A DNA stretch of 64,000 bases from the NCBI GenBank assembly GCA_027886185.1, contig WOAB01000563.1, positions 372,001 to 436,000 of the forward strand, written 5' to 3'. Each line of letters opens with the position of its first letter. The first letter of the stretch is position 1. Source of the stretch: Rheum nobile. Taxonomy: Eukaryota > Streptophyta > Magnoliopsida > Caryophyllales > Polygonaceae. A program made the translations under genes and the position numbers. The notes beneath the pieces are model-generated. The model was not told where the DNA came from and made no database searches. It worked only from the letters and a program-made list of their open reading frames with translations. Shown piece by piece: positions 11,513 to 21,783 of this stretch.

Positions 11513-11912
11513 ATGGTAACCACAAAAAAAAACCAAGGAGAGACTCGACGTACCCCCAAGCGTGATGCTATTGAGGAAACTGGTGGTGTAGCAAGGAAGC
11601 TCCCAATCCTCCCACTTCCTAGACTGACCAGGGGGCGGCGGCGGTCAGTTGAAGAGGTAGCCGTTTGGCCGATCCTGGTGGTCGGGGCTCATCCAGCGGC
11701 TGATTCCTGTGCCGCTGCCGCGAGTTCGAAGGGTTGGGATTAAGCGAGAGCGGATCATCCCGGTGGCCGCAGCCAAGGGTTTCGATGACACCATTGTTGC
11801 CGATTTAGAGGCGAGAGATATATGTACAGCTTCGGAGGAGGAGATGAATCGTGAATTTATCGACTTTTCACGGGAATGCATTTATGCAAAAGGGCAAAAA
11901 AAGACGTCGTAA
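11513..11912 (+). other. Coding-looking GC-rich patch, unrecognised
   Basis: The base composition rises sharply against the AT-rich surroundings. Two overlapping plus-strand frames are open: 11513-11743, starting MVTTKKNQGETRRTPKRDA, and 11709-11912, containing RIIPVAAAKGFDDTIVADLE. A single frameshift near 11710-11740 could join them. I recognise no domain. It might be a fragment of a captured or decayed gene, and a real small gene is less likely. Confidence 0.35.
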
Positions 11913-12091
11913 TTGTATGAATATATGCAAATTCTCAGTAACGCTATGAGCATGATATCACACATATTTATATCTCTTCGTATATAATTTTAATATTAAT
12001 ATTTGATATTAAATATGAATATGAGTTATATCGAAAAAATATTATAGTGTTAGTTTGTTACCTCTTAAGAAATGAATATATTAAAATATTA

Positions 12092-12140
12092 CTCCCTCTG
12101 TCCCGAAATGTTTGTCCTAAAGTACAAAAAGCTCTTGGAT
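12092..12140 (+). repeat. Left terminal inverted repeat of the mariner
   Basis: CTCCCTCTGTCCCGAAATG is followed by TTTGTCCTAAAGTACAAAAA. The TA at 12090-12091 is the probable target duplication. Confidence 0.8.
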
Positions 12141-12164
12141 TAAGAAAATTAATAAAGTACAATT

Positions 12165-12252
12165 GGGGACATGACCTGCTACAGTGAAAATTAACATTAA
12201 GGCAGAAGGGGACATGACCTGCTATAGTGTAATCTGTGGTTATTTACCACAG
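12165..12252. repeat. Subterminal repeats and hairpin
   Basis: GGGGACATGACCTGCTA followed by CAGTG or TAGTG occurs twice (about 12165 and 12207). Just after it lies a perfect hairpin, ATCTGTGG-(7 nt)-CCACAGAT (about 12230-12252). Subterminal repeats are often transposase-binding sites; that role is inferred here. Confidence 0.5.
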
Positions 12253-12503
12253 ATGAAATTTCAGCCAATGAAAGGCTGATTTTAGGGGCACACGGATCAA
12301 TTACAAATTTTGGGGACAGAATTGCCCTAAACAAAAGGGGACTTAGGGCATAATTGCCCTGACAAAATTGCCCCTAAACAGTACCTAAAAGGGGATTACA
12401 ACATTCTCATCTAAATTTACAGAATTTACATTCAAAGCTTCAGTAAATCACAGAGAGAAATTAAGGATAGAATATAATCTATGCATCACAGCCTGGTGGT
12501 GTC

Positions 12504-14103
12504 ATGGCCTCAGCTTTATGGGACTTAAATGAAGCTCCACTTCCAGATGAACATTACATTTATGATGGAGAAGAGTTCGAAGAGGGACAATCATCAGGGG
12601 ACATGGAACAAGATAGTGAACATAGCTTTGATCTCAACCAGGAACCAGGAGATGAAGAGGGACAATCATCAGAAGCAGAGCACAACATAAAGGCAACACA
12701 ACATCATCAGCCAACACATAATACCAGGCTCAACAGTGATAAAAAAATGCACATATTGAATGCTCTGCTAGCAATATCTAGAGAGGGACAATTACCACAT
12801 GGTGCAATAAAGAAAGTTGTAGAAGAGTTCAAAATGTCAACAAGGTGCATAGGCAGACTTTGGAACACAGCAAAGAAGCAACATAATGCACAGCAGAGGT
12901 ACAATCTAAGCACAAAATATCACAACTGTGGTAGAAAAGGAATTCAAGTAGAGATGGATTCAATCACAGCACTGGGCATGTGAGACATGTCATGCATTAG
13001 AGACTTAGCTAGCAAGCTTAGTCTTTCAAAGACCAAATGCATAGGATGGTCAAGCAAGGTACAATAAAGCCACATACAAATCCAATCCATCCTAGTTTGA
13101 GTGAGGGACATAAGAAGGTTAGGTTGGATTGGGTACTGAAGTTACTTTGTGGGGATACAGTAGAAGAAAGATCAGTGTATTATCCAATGTTTGATTTTGT
13201 ACACTTGGATGAGAAGTGGTTTTTTCTATCAAAAAAATCACAGAGAGTATATCTAGCACAGAATGAAAGGGGCAACTACAGAGCTGCAAATTCATTCCCA
13301 AAGTTATGTTCACTGCAGTTGTAGTAAGGCCTAGATTTGATACAGAGGGACAGTGCATTTTTTATGGGAAGATGGGAATCTTTCCATTCACATATCAACA
13401 AGCAGCAAAAAGGTCATCCAAGAACAGAGAGAAGGGGACACTAGTTACAAAGCTAGTTGAATCAGTCAACAAGCAAGTGATAAGGAACATGTTGATAAAC
13501 CAAATCATTCCAGCAATCAAGGCAAAGTGGCCACAAGATGGAGCTCAAAGAGTTATATTCATACAACAAGACAATGCAAAGGCCCATATAACTCAAACAG
13601 ATCCAGAATGGCAACAGGTATACATTCAGGATGGATTCACTTTCATCTTAATACAACAACCAGCTAATAGTCCAGATGTAAACATCTTAGATCTAGGATT
13701 TTTCAGAAGCATTCAGTCACTCATGCACAAGAAGATGCCAAAAAGTATTGATCATATGATAGAAGCAGTGCATGAAACATTTTTTGAATTGGCCCCTACA
13801 ACTCTAAGAGATGTGTGGATGACACTACAATTTGTTATGAATGAAATACTTAAATGCAAGGGAGGCAATGAGTATGATTTGCCACATGTAAACAAGAAGA
13901 AATTAATGGCTCAAGGAAATCTACCAAGAGAGATCAAGGCACCTATGTGGGCTATCATAGAAGCATGGGACATAGTGCATGGGGGTGCACAACAAGCAGA
14001 TCAAGCAGGAACATCAATAGCAGGTCAACAGAGTCAACAAGGGACAATAGAAGTTGAAGATCAAGACACTGAAGAAGCACTTGAAGACAGTCAGTTTATT
14101 TAG
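12504..14103 (+). pseudogene. Plant mariner transposase, DD39D, frameshifted
   Basis: The open frame at 12504-12983 gives an acidic N-terminus (MASALWDLNEAPLPDE) and the DNA-binding helix region (ISREGQLPHGAIKKVVEEF). After frame disruption near 12980, the frame at 13037-13324 has HLDEKWFF with the first catalytic Asp. After another shift near 13310, the frame at 13306-14103 has FIQQDNAKAH (second Asp) and NSPDVNILDLGFF. There are 39 residues between the second Asp and the Asp of LDLGFF, the spacing that defines plant mariners. All catalytic residues survive, but at least two frame breaks make this copy inactive. Confidence 0.9.
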
Positions 14104-14190
14104 CAATATATAACAAAGATTGAACATTTTGTGTACAGAGCAAGAACTTTTGTAATTTTGTAAACAAGTATAAGTAATGGCACAACAATG

Positions 14191-14573
14191 ACAATGCATT
14201 TCTCAGATGTCCATAATACCATCATAGACACAAACCCATTCACAATACCTTAGCATACACATAAGCATCAATCAGTCATTTGACTGTGTTCCAATGGCAC
14301 ACTAAGACAGTGAACATGCAGGGAATGCATCTCATTTTCAAGACTTCATCATAGATAGACTCAAGGAGAATAACACCACCAATCACAAGAGCTTTTAGAA
14401 CTTTAGGACAAACATTTCGGGACAGACAAGGGAAATGCATAAATAATCTCAGATGTCCCCATAGCCATCATAGACACAAGACCAATCACAAGACCTTAAC
14501 ATACACATAGGCATCAGTCAATCACATGTGAAAGTGTTCCTATGGCACATTAAGGCAGTGATATTAAGGTCTT
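14191..14573. repeat. 169-bp tandem array, left half
   Basis: Units contain AAATGCATAAATAATCTCAG, then ATCATAGACACA, CATACACATAAGCATCAATC and GGCACATTAAGGCAGTGA. The first unit starts about 14192 and the second at 14433. The first is longer by about 72 bp because it contains an inverted copy of the mariner end. The array continues at 25012 after Copia B. Confidence 0.85.
14386..14428 (-). repeat. Internal inverted copy of the mariner end
   Basis: The sequence ACTTTAGGACAAACATTTCG continues GGACAGA, the reverse complement of the left end at 12098-12127, with good similarity beyond it (CAAGAGCTTTT). It lies only 0.3 kb after the transposase stop and could be an original or alternative right end. 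It is not followed by a clear GAGGGAG-TA. Confidence 0.75.
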
Positions 14574-15709
14574 TGTAGGATCGTGATTGTTAGATAAAAG
14601 CTTAAGGAACTCAGAATAACGATTCTCAGTTCCTTTCGCAGCGGAAGATAAACAATCAAACAGATGACAAGTTCCTTATAGTGGAAACCTTTGATTGCCA
14701 ACTAGCAATCCAGGATAAAAACCACTACCTTTCTTTCGAAAGGATTTCAAAGTCTACTTCTTGATTTCTTATCTCTTTTGGTTACAGCTTATCCTAGGAA
14801 CGAACACACAGTTCCTTTGCCTTACACACAGTTAGACAATCCTAGATAACTTAACACAATCAATAATCAATCCAAGAAACAGACTTTCGCACCTAGGAAC
14901 TATTACTTACAGTCACAGGAACTTAGCACTCAGCTCTTCTTCCTTGACTGGTTCCTCTTGATCTCGATTTGCTTTGATGATCTTTGTTTTGAGGTTCACA
15001 CTAGATATTTGCTAATGAGTGTGAGTTCTTGTTTTGGTGCTTGAAGATAACCCTTGGGTTAGTCTTCCTTTTATAGAGGATTCTTCGCAGCTCGATCCTC
15101 TCTTGGTTCCCACGGATTGAGCTTGCCCTAGGATTAGTGGTTCTCCTTGATCCACGTTGTTCTTGGCATGTGCAAACAACCTAGGCAGCTCAGAATCTCT
15201 CTTGGTTGGTCAACTACCTCAGACGAGCCTTGTGGTGTCGTTGTCAAAACGCTTTCGTCCGAGGTTGAGTAAGCTGGCCGTTTGGGAACCGTCTGTTGGA
15301 TAGCGACGTCTTCATGTGCTGTCGCTTTCATCGTCTCTGTCCGAGGTAGAGGTTCTCTAGGCTTCTTGTTCTTTAGCTCTTGGACCTTGACAGACTTTTG
15401 GAAGCTTCAACAAGTCGTTTTCGACACCTTTTGTCCGAGGTTGTGTATCCCCAGATTTCTCAGGAATCGTAATGTCGCAAGCTCCATTTCTGGGCACACC
15501 TGGGTTCCTCTGGATTCCTTCAGCTGTCTTGTTCCTTTGGTTCCCTTGTTCTGTTTGGCTTTCCTGCCTTCGGTATATTCCTGTGGTTCCTTAAAACACA
15601 TCTTTGAGATAAAACATTAGTATCATAATATTTATCATCTTCAAAAGTAGAGAAACTGAGGAAAGGAACTCTCAGGGGAACCGAAGTTCCAGAGTTCCGT
15701 TTCCTAACA
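14574..15709 (-). repeat. 3' LTR of element B
   Basis: The 1,136-bp LTR reads TGTTAGGAAACGG to CGATCCTACA on the minus strand. A TATAAAAG box lies at 15068-15075 (minus). Confidence 0.93.
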
Positions 15710-16408
15710 ATTTCCCCATTTTTGATGATGACAAATATAAGGAACCTGGCAACATAATAGGAACATGAAATTCATGAGACCATATTGAGATAACGGGATT
15801 TACAACATTATAGATTAGTGATAGAACATTCAATGGTTGCAAATTCCCCCTAAGCACGTGAACAAGTTTATTTCAAATTCCCCTTAGAAATAGAACTAGT
15901 TCAGAGTTCCTATTAATTCAATAGTCTCCAAAGTTCAAGGTTCCTATCCTTTTCTTCCCCCTTTTGACATCATCGAAAAGATTAAGTATAAGTTAAGAAC
16001 ATGATATCGGAGTGAATATGCGATTGCATCAAACCCATAAAAGGCATAATGAGAACTTAAGGCAAAGACAAATCGATCATGGGAACGAAACTAAGGGTAA
16101 ACATTAAAGCTTCACTGATCATTGTTCAAAGACACACAACATCCAACAAAAAACTACAGACAACAAAAGATAACAACACAAAGACTACAAAGGCAACAAC
16201 ATCAATCTTAAGAAAGACAACAAAAGGGATAGAAGAGGGGAGTAGGATCCTAAGGGAAACTACTAGCTCGCTGTGGCGTTGCAGCACTAGGAACCTAGAA
16301 CAAGCGTTCCTATGGCGTAGTAGCGGCCTCCTCTTCTGCATCCTTGTCGTCGGTTCCTACATTTTGGCCCGCGGCCTGATGAGCACTGATTGCACCTTGC
16401 CAGTCTTT

Positions 16409-17914
16409 CTACAGAACTTCCACCAGACTCTCGACAGCAGAACTGATATGCCCCAACTCTCTTACTTGATCATGGATGGCGACCGTGTTGGCAGTCGAGC
16501 CTTCCAAGATAGCTTTTTCAATACGATCCAACGCAAGGAGGATCGCAGAGGAGTCTGAAGAGGGGGGTTGCTGAGGGTGGGAACTAGAACGGCCCTGGGA
16601 ACTCGCCTTTTCCTTAGGCGGGATTTCTTCTATTTCAGCAGGGTTGGGTTGTTGTTCCTTAGATTTCAGCTTCCGAACTGTGTGCATTGTAAGAAATTTG
16701 CTGTAGGCAGTCTCGGGGAAGTCTTCTGGGTACTGATTGAGGTTGGAGAGTAGCCTTTTGATGATGTGAGGGAAGGGTAAAGCGTGGGAGTCATGGGATG
16801 CACAGAATTGCATGTGAGCCAGCACAATACGGGGAAGATCTAACTGAACGCCGGAGAGCACTTTGTCCATGTAGATGGCGTCGGTGATGAGGACTTCGTT
16901 CCTGTGCTCTTGCCTGGGAACCAAGTTGCGAGTGATCCAAAAATGCAGTAGCCGGTTTGCGATGGAGAGATCCATCGTCTCCAAAGATGAGGGGGATGCG
17001 CCATCATAAATTTTCTTGACGATTGCTCCTTTGGACTTGAAGCCCTTTCCCTTGGGCCATCCCTTCTTCTGAGGCAGAATGCCAAACCCAGACCTCGACT
17101 CAATCCCTAGAGCAGACGCAATTAGATTGGCGGACAGGGGAAAGCTGGTTCCCTTCCATATGAGAATGGCATCGTGACAGGGAGAGTTCTCTTTCTGGGG
17201 TACAAACTCCATGGACTGGTAAAACATCCGGACAACCTCGTCGAAAGCAGAGAAGGGCTCGCATAGCATCTCATCCCACCCTTGGAACTGCAACAGAGAG
17301 TGGAACTCATCCAAAGCTTCTCCATAGAGTTCCTCATCCTCTTCTTCTAACGCCTGGGTCCAGAATTCTCTGCCGATAATGAGAGGTTTTAGGATCTTCC
17401 TTTTGGAGAAGGAGGAGGAGACAGAGAGGGTGGAGGGTTTGGCCTTTTTTGTGGATTTGGTTTCATAGGGAACAATGGCTTGGGAGCTTCTCTTCCTCTG
17501 TTGCATTCTTGTGGCGACAGAGGGGCCTGGGTTGGAAGTTTTGGATTTGAGGCTGATCGGGGAAGGCTCGGAGCTAAGGATCTCTTGAAGGGATTTATTC
17601 GGAGAGGAATCATGCGACCTGCCTTCAGAAACTGATTTTGTGAGTGATTCTGAAGCCAAAGTGATGGCTTGCTCCTCTTCTTTGGGCATGGTTGGTTCCT
17701 CTTCCACCTTTTCCTTAACCTTTGGTGGTTCCTCAAGCTTCTCTTCTGGTTTCTCTGCCGGTTTCGCCATAGGGTTCTCTTTGGGGAGGGATTTTTGAGA
17801 GGTGGAGGGAGAAACAGGCTTGGAGGAGGAGGCTTTAGCCTTCTTTTCGCAAAATGCTTGAAGAAAAGCAGCCTCCTCTTCGTCCATAACAACGATTGGG
17901 TTATGGTTGACCAT
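16409..17914 (-). CDS. ORF3 in the env-like position of element B (501 aa)
   Basis: The frame is open up to 18100. I prefer the Met at 17914 (MVNHNPIVVMDEEEAAFLQ) because the upstream 62 residues look non-coding. The first half is low-complexity, rich in Lys, Glu, Ser and Pro. The second half is globular (about residues 180-400) and includes REFWTQALEEEDEELYGEA, then ANLIASALGIES and RLLHFWITRNLVP. This resembles the 'putative plant transposon protein' region seen in plant LTR elements (PF20167-like, from memory). A final part around LLALDRIEKAILEG could be a short coiled coil. No signal peptide or clear membrane segment is seen, so 'env' describes position only. It is the only intact ORF in element B. 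Confidence 0.65.
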   Translation of the reverse strand: MVNHNPIVVMDEEEAAFLQAFCEKKAKASSSKPVSPSTSQKSLPKENPMAKPAEKPEEKLEEPPKVKEKVEEEPTMPKEEEQAITLASESLTKSVSEGRSHDSSPNKSLQEILSSEPSPISLKSKTSNPGPSVATRMQQRKRSSQAIVPYETKSTKKAKPSTLSVSSSFSKRKILKPLIIGREFWTQALEEEDEELYGEALDEFHSLLQFQGWDEMLCEPFSAFDEVVRMFYQSMEFVPQKENSPCHDAILIWKGTSFPLSANLIASALGIESRSGFGILPQKKGWPKGKGFKSKGAIVKKIYDGASPSSLETMDLSIANRLLHFWITRNLVPRQEHRNEVLITDAIYMDKVLSGVQLDLPRIVLAHMQFCASHDSHALPFPHIIKRLLSNLNQYPEDFPETAYSKFLTMHTVRKLKSKEQQPNPAEIEEIPPKEKASSQGRSSSHPQQPPSSDSSAILLALDRIEKAILEGSTANTVAIHDQVRELGHISSAVESLVEVL

Positions 17915-18748
17915 TTGAGAGGAGCTAAGAGGATTGCTGTGTGAAGAGCTTGTGTGATCAGAGAGATGGAGAGCTTGTGTGATCAACTCGGAGCAACTGA
18001 GCACCTCTTTAAGGGCGTTGAAGATCTGGGATGGCCAAGAGCTGAGGTGACCGTTGAAGCAAATCCAGCCGTTGAGAAGATCAAGGCAAATCCGAAGCAT
18101 TGAAGAGAGTTGCAGCCTTTTTGGAACGGCTAATTTAAATTCAAAAATTGATCCTTCAGAGAAGAGGGAGGTCTTCCACTGATAAGACGTGGCTTATCCC
18201 TGCCAATATGCCATAAATAGCGTCTGGGAGAGCCAAGCGAGCCGTTGGAGAGACGCGGTGATCTGGTTCCTTTCTGGCGACATTTTCAGCGAGCTAGAGG
18301 AATGTATGGGAACCTTTGGTGTGGGTGGAGACAAAGGAACCAAAAACAGTACGTTCCCATACAAGGAATCAGGGTAGGCTATTTATCGCATTGTACAATA
18401 ATTCTCAGAGAAGGTTTAGAGATGGATCATAGAGAATTAAATTGAGCAATGAGGCAAGGGTAGATCTTAGTACACAATCATCATTTCAGCTTGTAATGTT
18501 GGGTTAGAAATATGATCAGATTGTGACTTTTGGGCCATCAAAGAAATTTGAACAATGAGGAGTTGAGAAATAATGATAATCAAAAGGAAACGAACCAGAA
18601 AAAATTATCTAAGCCTTTATAAGAAACCATTATGACACGAAGGGTTTGTAGCAAAAGATATAACACAAGGACATCAAGACTCAACAAGTTAAATATCTTA
18701 AACTAGTCAATCAGGGGAACTTGGAAAGAATTCTCAGAACTAAGGTCA

Positions 18749-21700
18749 CTACTGAGTAATGGGAATCATTCCTAGTTCCAATCTAAGGTTCTCAAAAGGA
18801 ACTCTATTCAATGCCTTGGTGAATATATCTGCAATTTGATATTCAGTTCTACAAAATTTCATAATGATGTTTCCCTTCTCAATATGATCTCTAAGAAAAT
18901 GATGTCTAATGTCAATATGCTTGATCCTAGTATGATGCACAGGATTCTTAGAAATGTTTATGGCACTAGTGTTGTCACAAAGAATAGTGAGAGGGCCATA
19001 AGACATACCAAAGTCCGCGAGTTGTTGCTTTAGCCAGAGAAGTTGGGAACAACAAGAGGCAGCTGTAATGTACTCGGATTATGTGGTGGAGAGAGAGAGA
19101 CTGAAACTTGTTTCTTTGATCCCCATGACACGAGGCAAGGGCCTAGGAACTGTGCCATTCCAAAAGTGCTCTTCCTATCCACCAAGTATCCGGCATAATC
19201 AGCATCAGTGAAACCCATGAGCTCAAAGGGACATTCTTTGGGGTACCAAATGCAGAGATCGTCAGTTCCCTTGAGATATCAAAGTATTCTTTTTACAGCA
19301 GCCAAGTGGGTTTCTCTCGGACAAGATTGGAACCTAGCACACAAGCCAACAACAAAGACAATGTCTGGTCGACTAGCGGTTAGGTACATGAGTGAGCCTA
19401 TCATACCTCTATAGAGCTTCTCCTCCATTAGAGGACTCGAGTGGTCCTTATCCAGATGGGCAATGGTGGATATGGGAGTAGAGAGAGGCTTGCATGAATC
19501 CATTTTGAACTTCTTCAGTAGTTCCCTGACATACTTCTGTTGGTGGATTTGAATACCATCTTCCTTTTGAGTGATTTGTAATCCGAGGAAGAATGTGAGT
19601 TCCCCAATTAAACTCATTTCAAATTCACTGCTCATCAAGTCTTTGAACTTGTCTACATGGGACAGGTTAGTGGAACCAAAAATCATATCATCAACATAGA
19701 TTTGAACCACTAAGATGTTACCTTCTTCTTCTAGGATGAAGAGAGTCTTATCAATAACTCCACGCCTGTAGCCATTTGAGAGTAGGAATTGGGCAAGACG
19801 ATCATACCAAGCTCTGGGAGCTTGCTTGAGGCCATAGAGTGCCTTGTCTAGAAAGTAGACATGATCTGGATGATCGTCGTCTTCGAAACCAGGAGGTTGC
19901 TTGACATAGACTTCTTCTTGAAGAATTCCATTGAGGAAGGCTGTTTTTACATCCATTTGGAATAACTTGAACCCTTTGTGAGATGCGAAGGCAATCAACA
20001 ACCTTATTGCTTCGATCCTTGCCACATGAGCATAGGTTTCATCATAGTCAATTCCTTCTTGTTGATTGTATCCTTGAGCCACAAGTCTTGCTTTGTTCCT
20101 TATCACAGCTCCTGTATCATCTAGCTTGTTTATGAAAACCCATCTGGTTCCTATGATGTGCTTATCCTTGGGGCAAGGAACCAGATGCCAGACTTTGTTC
20201 CTTTCAAATTGATGAAGCTCTTCTTGCATGGCTTGGATCCAGTCCGCATCCTTCAGTGCCTCACCTATGTTCTTTGGTTCCACAATAGACAAAAAGGCAT
20301 TAAAGGCAAAGAAAGTTAGATGTTCGTACCTGACTGGAGGCTTGACGACTCTTCTTTCTCTGTTGGAAGCCAAAGTATTTGATGTGGAGACATTCTGAGT
20401 TGAGCATTCAGCTTCCTGGTTGGGGTCACCTTCTCCATTGAAGAACATGTGGGAAGATGAATCATTGAGGTCTCCACAGATGTTGTCGTCATGCTCATGG
20501 TTCCCAGAAATAGATTGTTGTTCATTATCCATTGGAACTGGTGGAGAAGCCATTGGAGGGTTCCGTTCAGCAGGGCAGGAACTGGGAGGAGTGACATCTT
20601 CATCTGGATCTTCTTGGGATGACTTGGGAAACGGATCTTCAAAGGGACTGGTGGTGTTCTGCACAATCTTTCCAAGTGATTTTTCATTAAAAATAACATG
20701 AACACTTTCTTCTACCTTTTTAGTCCTTTTGTTGAAGACCTTGTATGCCTTGCTGCCTGAGACATATCCAATAAAGATTCCTTCATCACTTCTTGGGTCA
20801 AACTTGCCAAGATTGTCCTTCCCATTGTTGTGCACAAAGCACTTGCATCCGAACACCCTTAGATGAGAAATGTTGGGAACTCTTCCTCTTAGGAGTTCAT
20901 AGGGTGTCTTCTCTATGATAGGGCGAAGCATGGCTCTATTGATGATGTAGCATGCTGTGTTGATCGCCTCAGCCCAAAAGGATTGGGAGAGTCCACTTGA
21001 GATCAACATAGTTCGAGCCATGTCTTCCAAGGTCCTATTATTTCTCTCCACTACTCCATTCTGTTGAGGAGTGTATGGTGCAGAGAAGTTATGATCAATG
21101 CCATGCTCACTGCAAAAGGTTAGAAATTCTCCATTTTCGAATTCGGTACCATGGTCAGACCGAATATCATTAAGTGAACAATCAAGGGATTTTTCTAACA
21201 AGGGAACCAGGTCTTTAAAGCGATCAATGACTTTTACACAGTCAGAGCATGGTTCCTTAGATGCGCCACTCAGCTTTGGCAATCCTCTGACTAGTTCCTT
21301 TGAGTGTAGCTTTTGAATCAGCTTGGTGCTAGCATGACCGAGGCGTTGGTGCCACAACTCAGCTTGGTCATTCACGGTTGAGAGACACAGTTTTTCCTTG
21401 GGGACGAAGGATGGATCAACAATGTAAACATTGTTGAATCTCTTTCCTTTTAGGATGATTTGTCCCGAGGAGTCAAGAACTGAGCATTCGTTTGATCTAA
21501 ATCTGACTTCATTGTCTTCTTGATCACACAGCTGTGACACACTTATTAGATCAAAACCAAGACTATCAACAAGGTGAACTTTGTTTACCTGAATGTGATC
21601 GTTGAGTTTCACAGTTCCTATTCCACAGATTTTCCCTTTGCTTTTGTCTCCAAAGGATATGTTCCCTCCTTGGAGAGGTTGAAGAGAGGTCATTTGATTT

Positions 21701-21774
21701 CTTTTTCCGGTCATATGGCATGAGCAACCACTATCAATGTACCATAGTTGGGGTTGCCTCTCTTCTTTCTGCAC
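18749..21774 (-). pseudogene. Copia pol polyprotein, element B, broken
   Basis: The order is protease (WYIDSGCSCHMTG, active DSG), GAG-pre-integrase zinc region (ELWHQRLGHAS, later CSDC), integrase, reverse transcriptase (YVDD box in VVQIYVDDMIFGS) and RNase H (MGFTDADYAG, then NTSAINISKN). The integrase jumps from CSDCVK to VIDRFKDLVPLLEKS and then IRSDHGTEFEN, so the block with the first catalytic Asp (the VDDYSR region, seen in element C) is missing in frame. A TGA at 19279-19281 interrupts RIL-YLKG, and a frameshift near 19100 breaks RNase H. The ORF 21774-19279 is otherwise open for 831 residues. Confidence 0.92.
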
Positions 21775-21783
21775 ACAAGGGAA

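Noticed and set aside
16079..16558. Plus-strand ORF of 159 aa
   Set aside because: It overlaps the end of ORF3 and the 3' region of element B in antisense. Composition is not protein-like.
16409..17914. True viral envelope gene
   Set aside because: No signal peptide, transmembrane segment or fusion-like region was seen. Only its position resembles env.
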